Assembly (NCBI GenBank): GCA_016926875.1
Contig: JAFGNU010000103.1
Coordinates: 1 to 64,000, forward strand
Reading direction: 5' to 3'
Length of the DNA: 64,000 bases
DNA from: Anaerolineae bacterium
GTDB lineage: Bacteria > Chloroflexota > Anaerolineae > Aggregatilineales > Aggregatilineaceae
Part shown: positions 63,929 to 64,000 of the stretch, in pieces
Numbering within the stretch: the first letter of the stretch is position 1
How the letters are laid out: each line of letters begins with the position of its first letter
Translations under genes and position numbers: made by a program
The notes under the pieces: model-generated
Seen by the model: only the letters and a program-made list of their open reading frames with translations
Databases searched by the model: none
What the model was told of the DNA's origin: nothing

Positions 63929-64000
63929 CTATTCAGGCAGTGGCGCAGGCAGGGACATCGCCGCCGCAGGCACAAAGCCGTTGTGCGCGCCGCCCACAAA
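63929..64000 (-). CDS. Partial paralogue of the SH3-like secreted protein
   Basis: Only the last 23 codons are inside the window. They read FVGGAHNGFVPAAAMSLPAP and then LPE, identical to the end of the product of 63132-63803, with only three base differences over about 75 bases (two of them silent and one in the stop codon). This is a recent or gene-converted tandem duplication. The start lies beyond the right edge. Confidence 0.88.
   Translation of the reverse strand, partial: FVGGAHNGFVPAAAMSLPAPLPE

Overview
The window is GC-rich bacterial chromosome. It most likely comes from a member of the Chloroflexota, probably Anaerolineae-like. This is an inference from the ribosomal protein variants, the Thr/Pro-rich lipoprotein linker, a SpoIIM-type domain and a SpoIIE-type phosphatase with no other sporulation genes, and the general gene complement. 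No marker here fixes the species. I saw no rRNA, CRISPR array, phage, insertion sequence or plasmid replication gene.

Positions 1-17361 hold one long + strand block for translation, fusing the end of the str operon to the S10, spc and alpha operons: tuf (end only), rpsJ-rplC-rplD-rplW-rplB-rpsS-rplV-rpsC-rplP-rpmC-rpsQ-rplN-rplX-rplE-rpsN-rpsH-rplF-rplR-rpsE-rpmD-rplO-secY-map-rpsM-rpsK-rpsD-rpoA-rplQ-truA-rplM-rpsI. The usual adk, infA and rpmJ are absent between secY and rpsM. S14 has an unusual zinc motif with an insertion.

Positions 17490-30350 carry housekeeping and stress genes: a MazG-type pyrophosphohydrolase, tRNA-Pro(CGG), a CDP-alcohol phosphatidyltransferase overlapping lgt, an ABC exporter whose permease is fused to a SpoIIM-like domain, an RNase Z-like hydrolase, a cNMP-binding protein with a small partner, Hsp20, Lon, a lone receiver domain and a PHP-AlbA_2 fusion.

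Positions 30464-49781 are mixed. They include a GT39-like membrane protein, an orphan ABC-2 permease, a six-hairpin enzyme with a lipoprotein, an isoaspartyl peptidase, an alpha/beta hydrolase, an apparent operon fabG-Asp23-nusB-tatC-cDPGS-like GTPase behind a strong promoter, tex, pyrF, and a 1582-residue secreted multidomain protein.

Positions 49794-64000 hold a SpoIIE-type phosphatase/rluB/plsC operon, a small possible SpoIIAA-like protein, an M20 peptidase, a second GT39-like protein carrying an in-frame palindromic mini-element, tRNA-Cys(GCA), a primary sigma factor, two linked unknown membrane proteins, a DinB-like protein, an RRM-PHAX RNA-binding protein, thioredoxin reductase, and a secreted SH3-like protein with the start of a tandem paralogue at the right edge.
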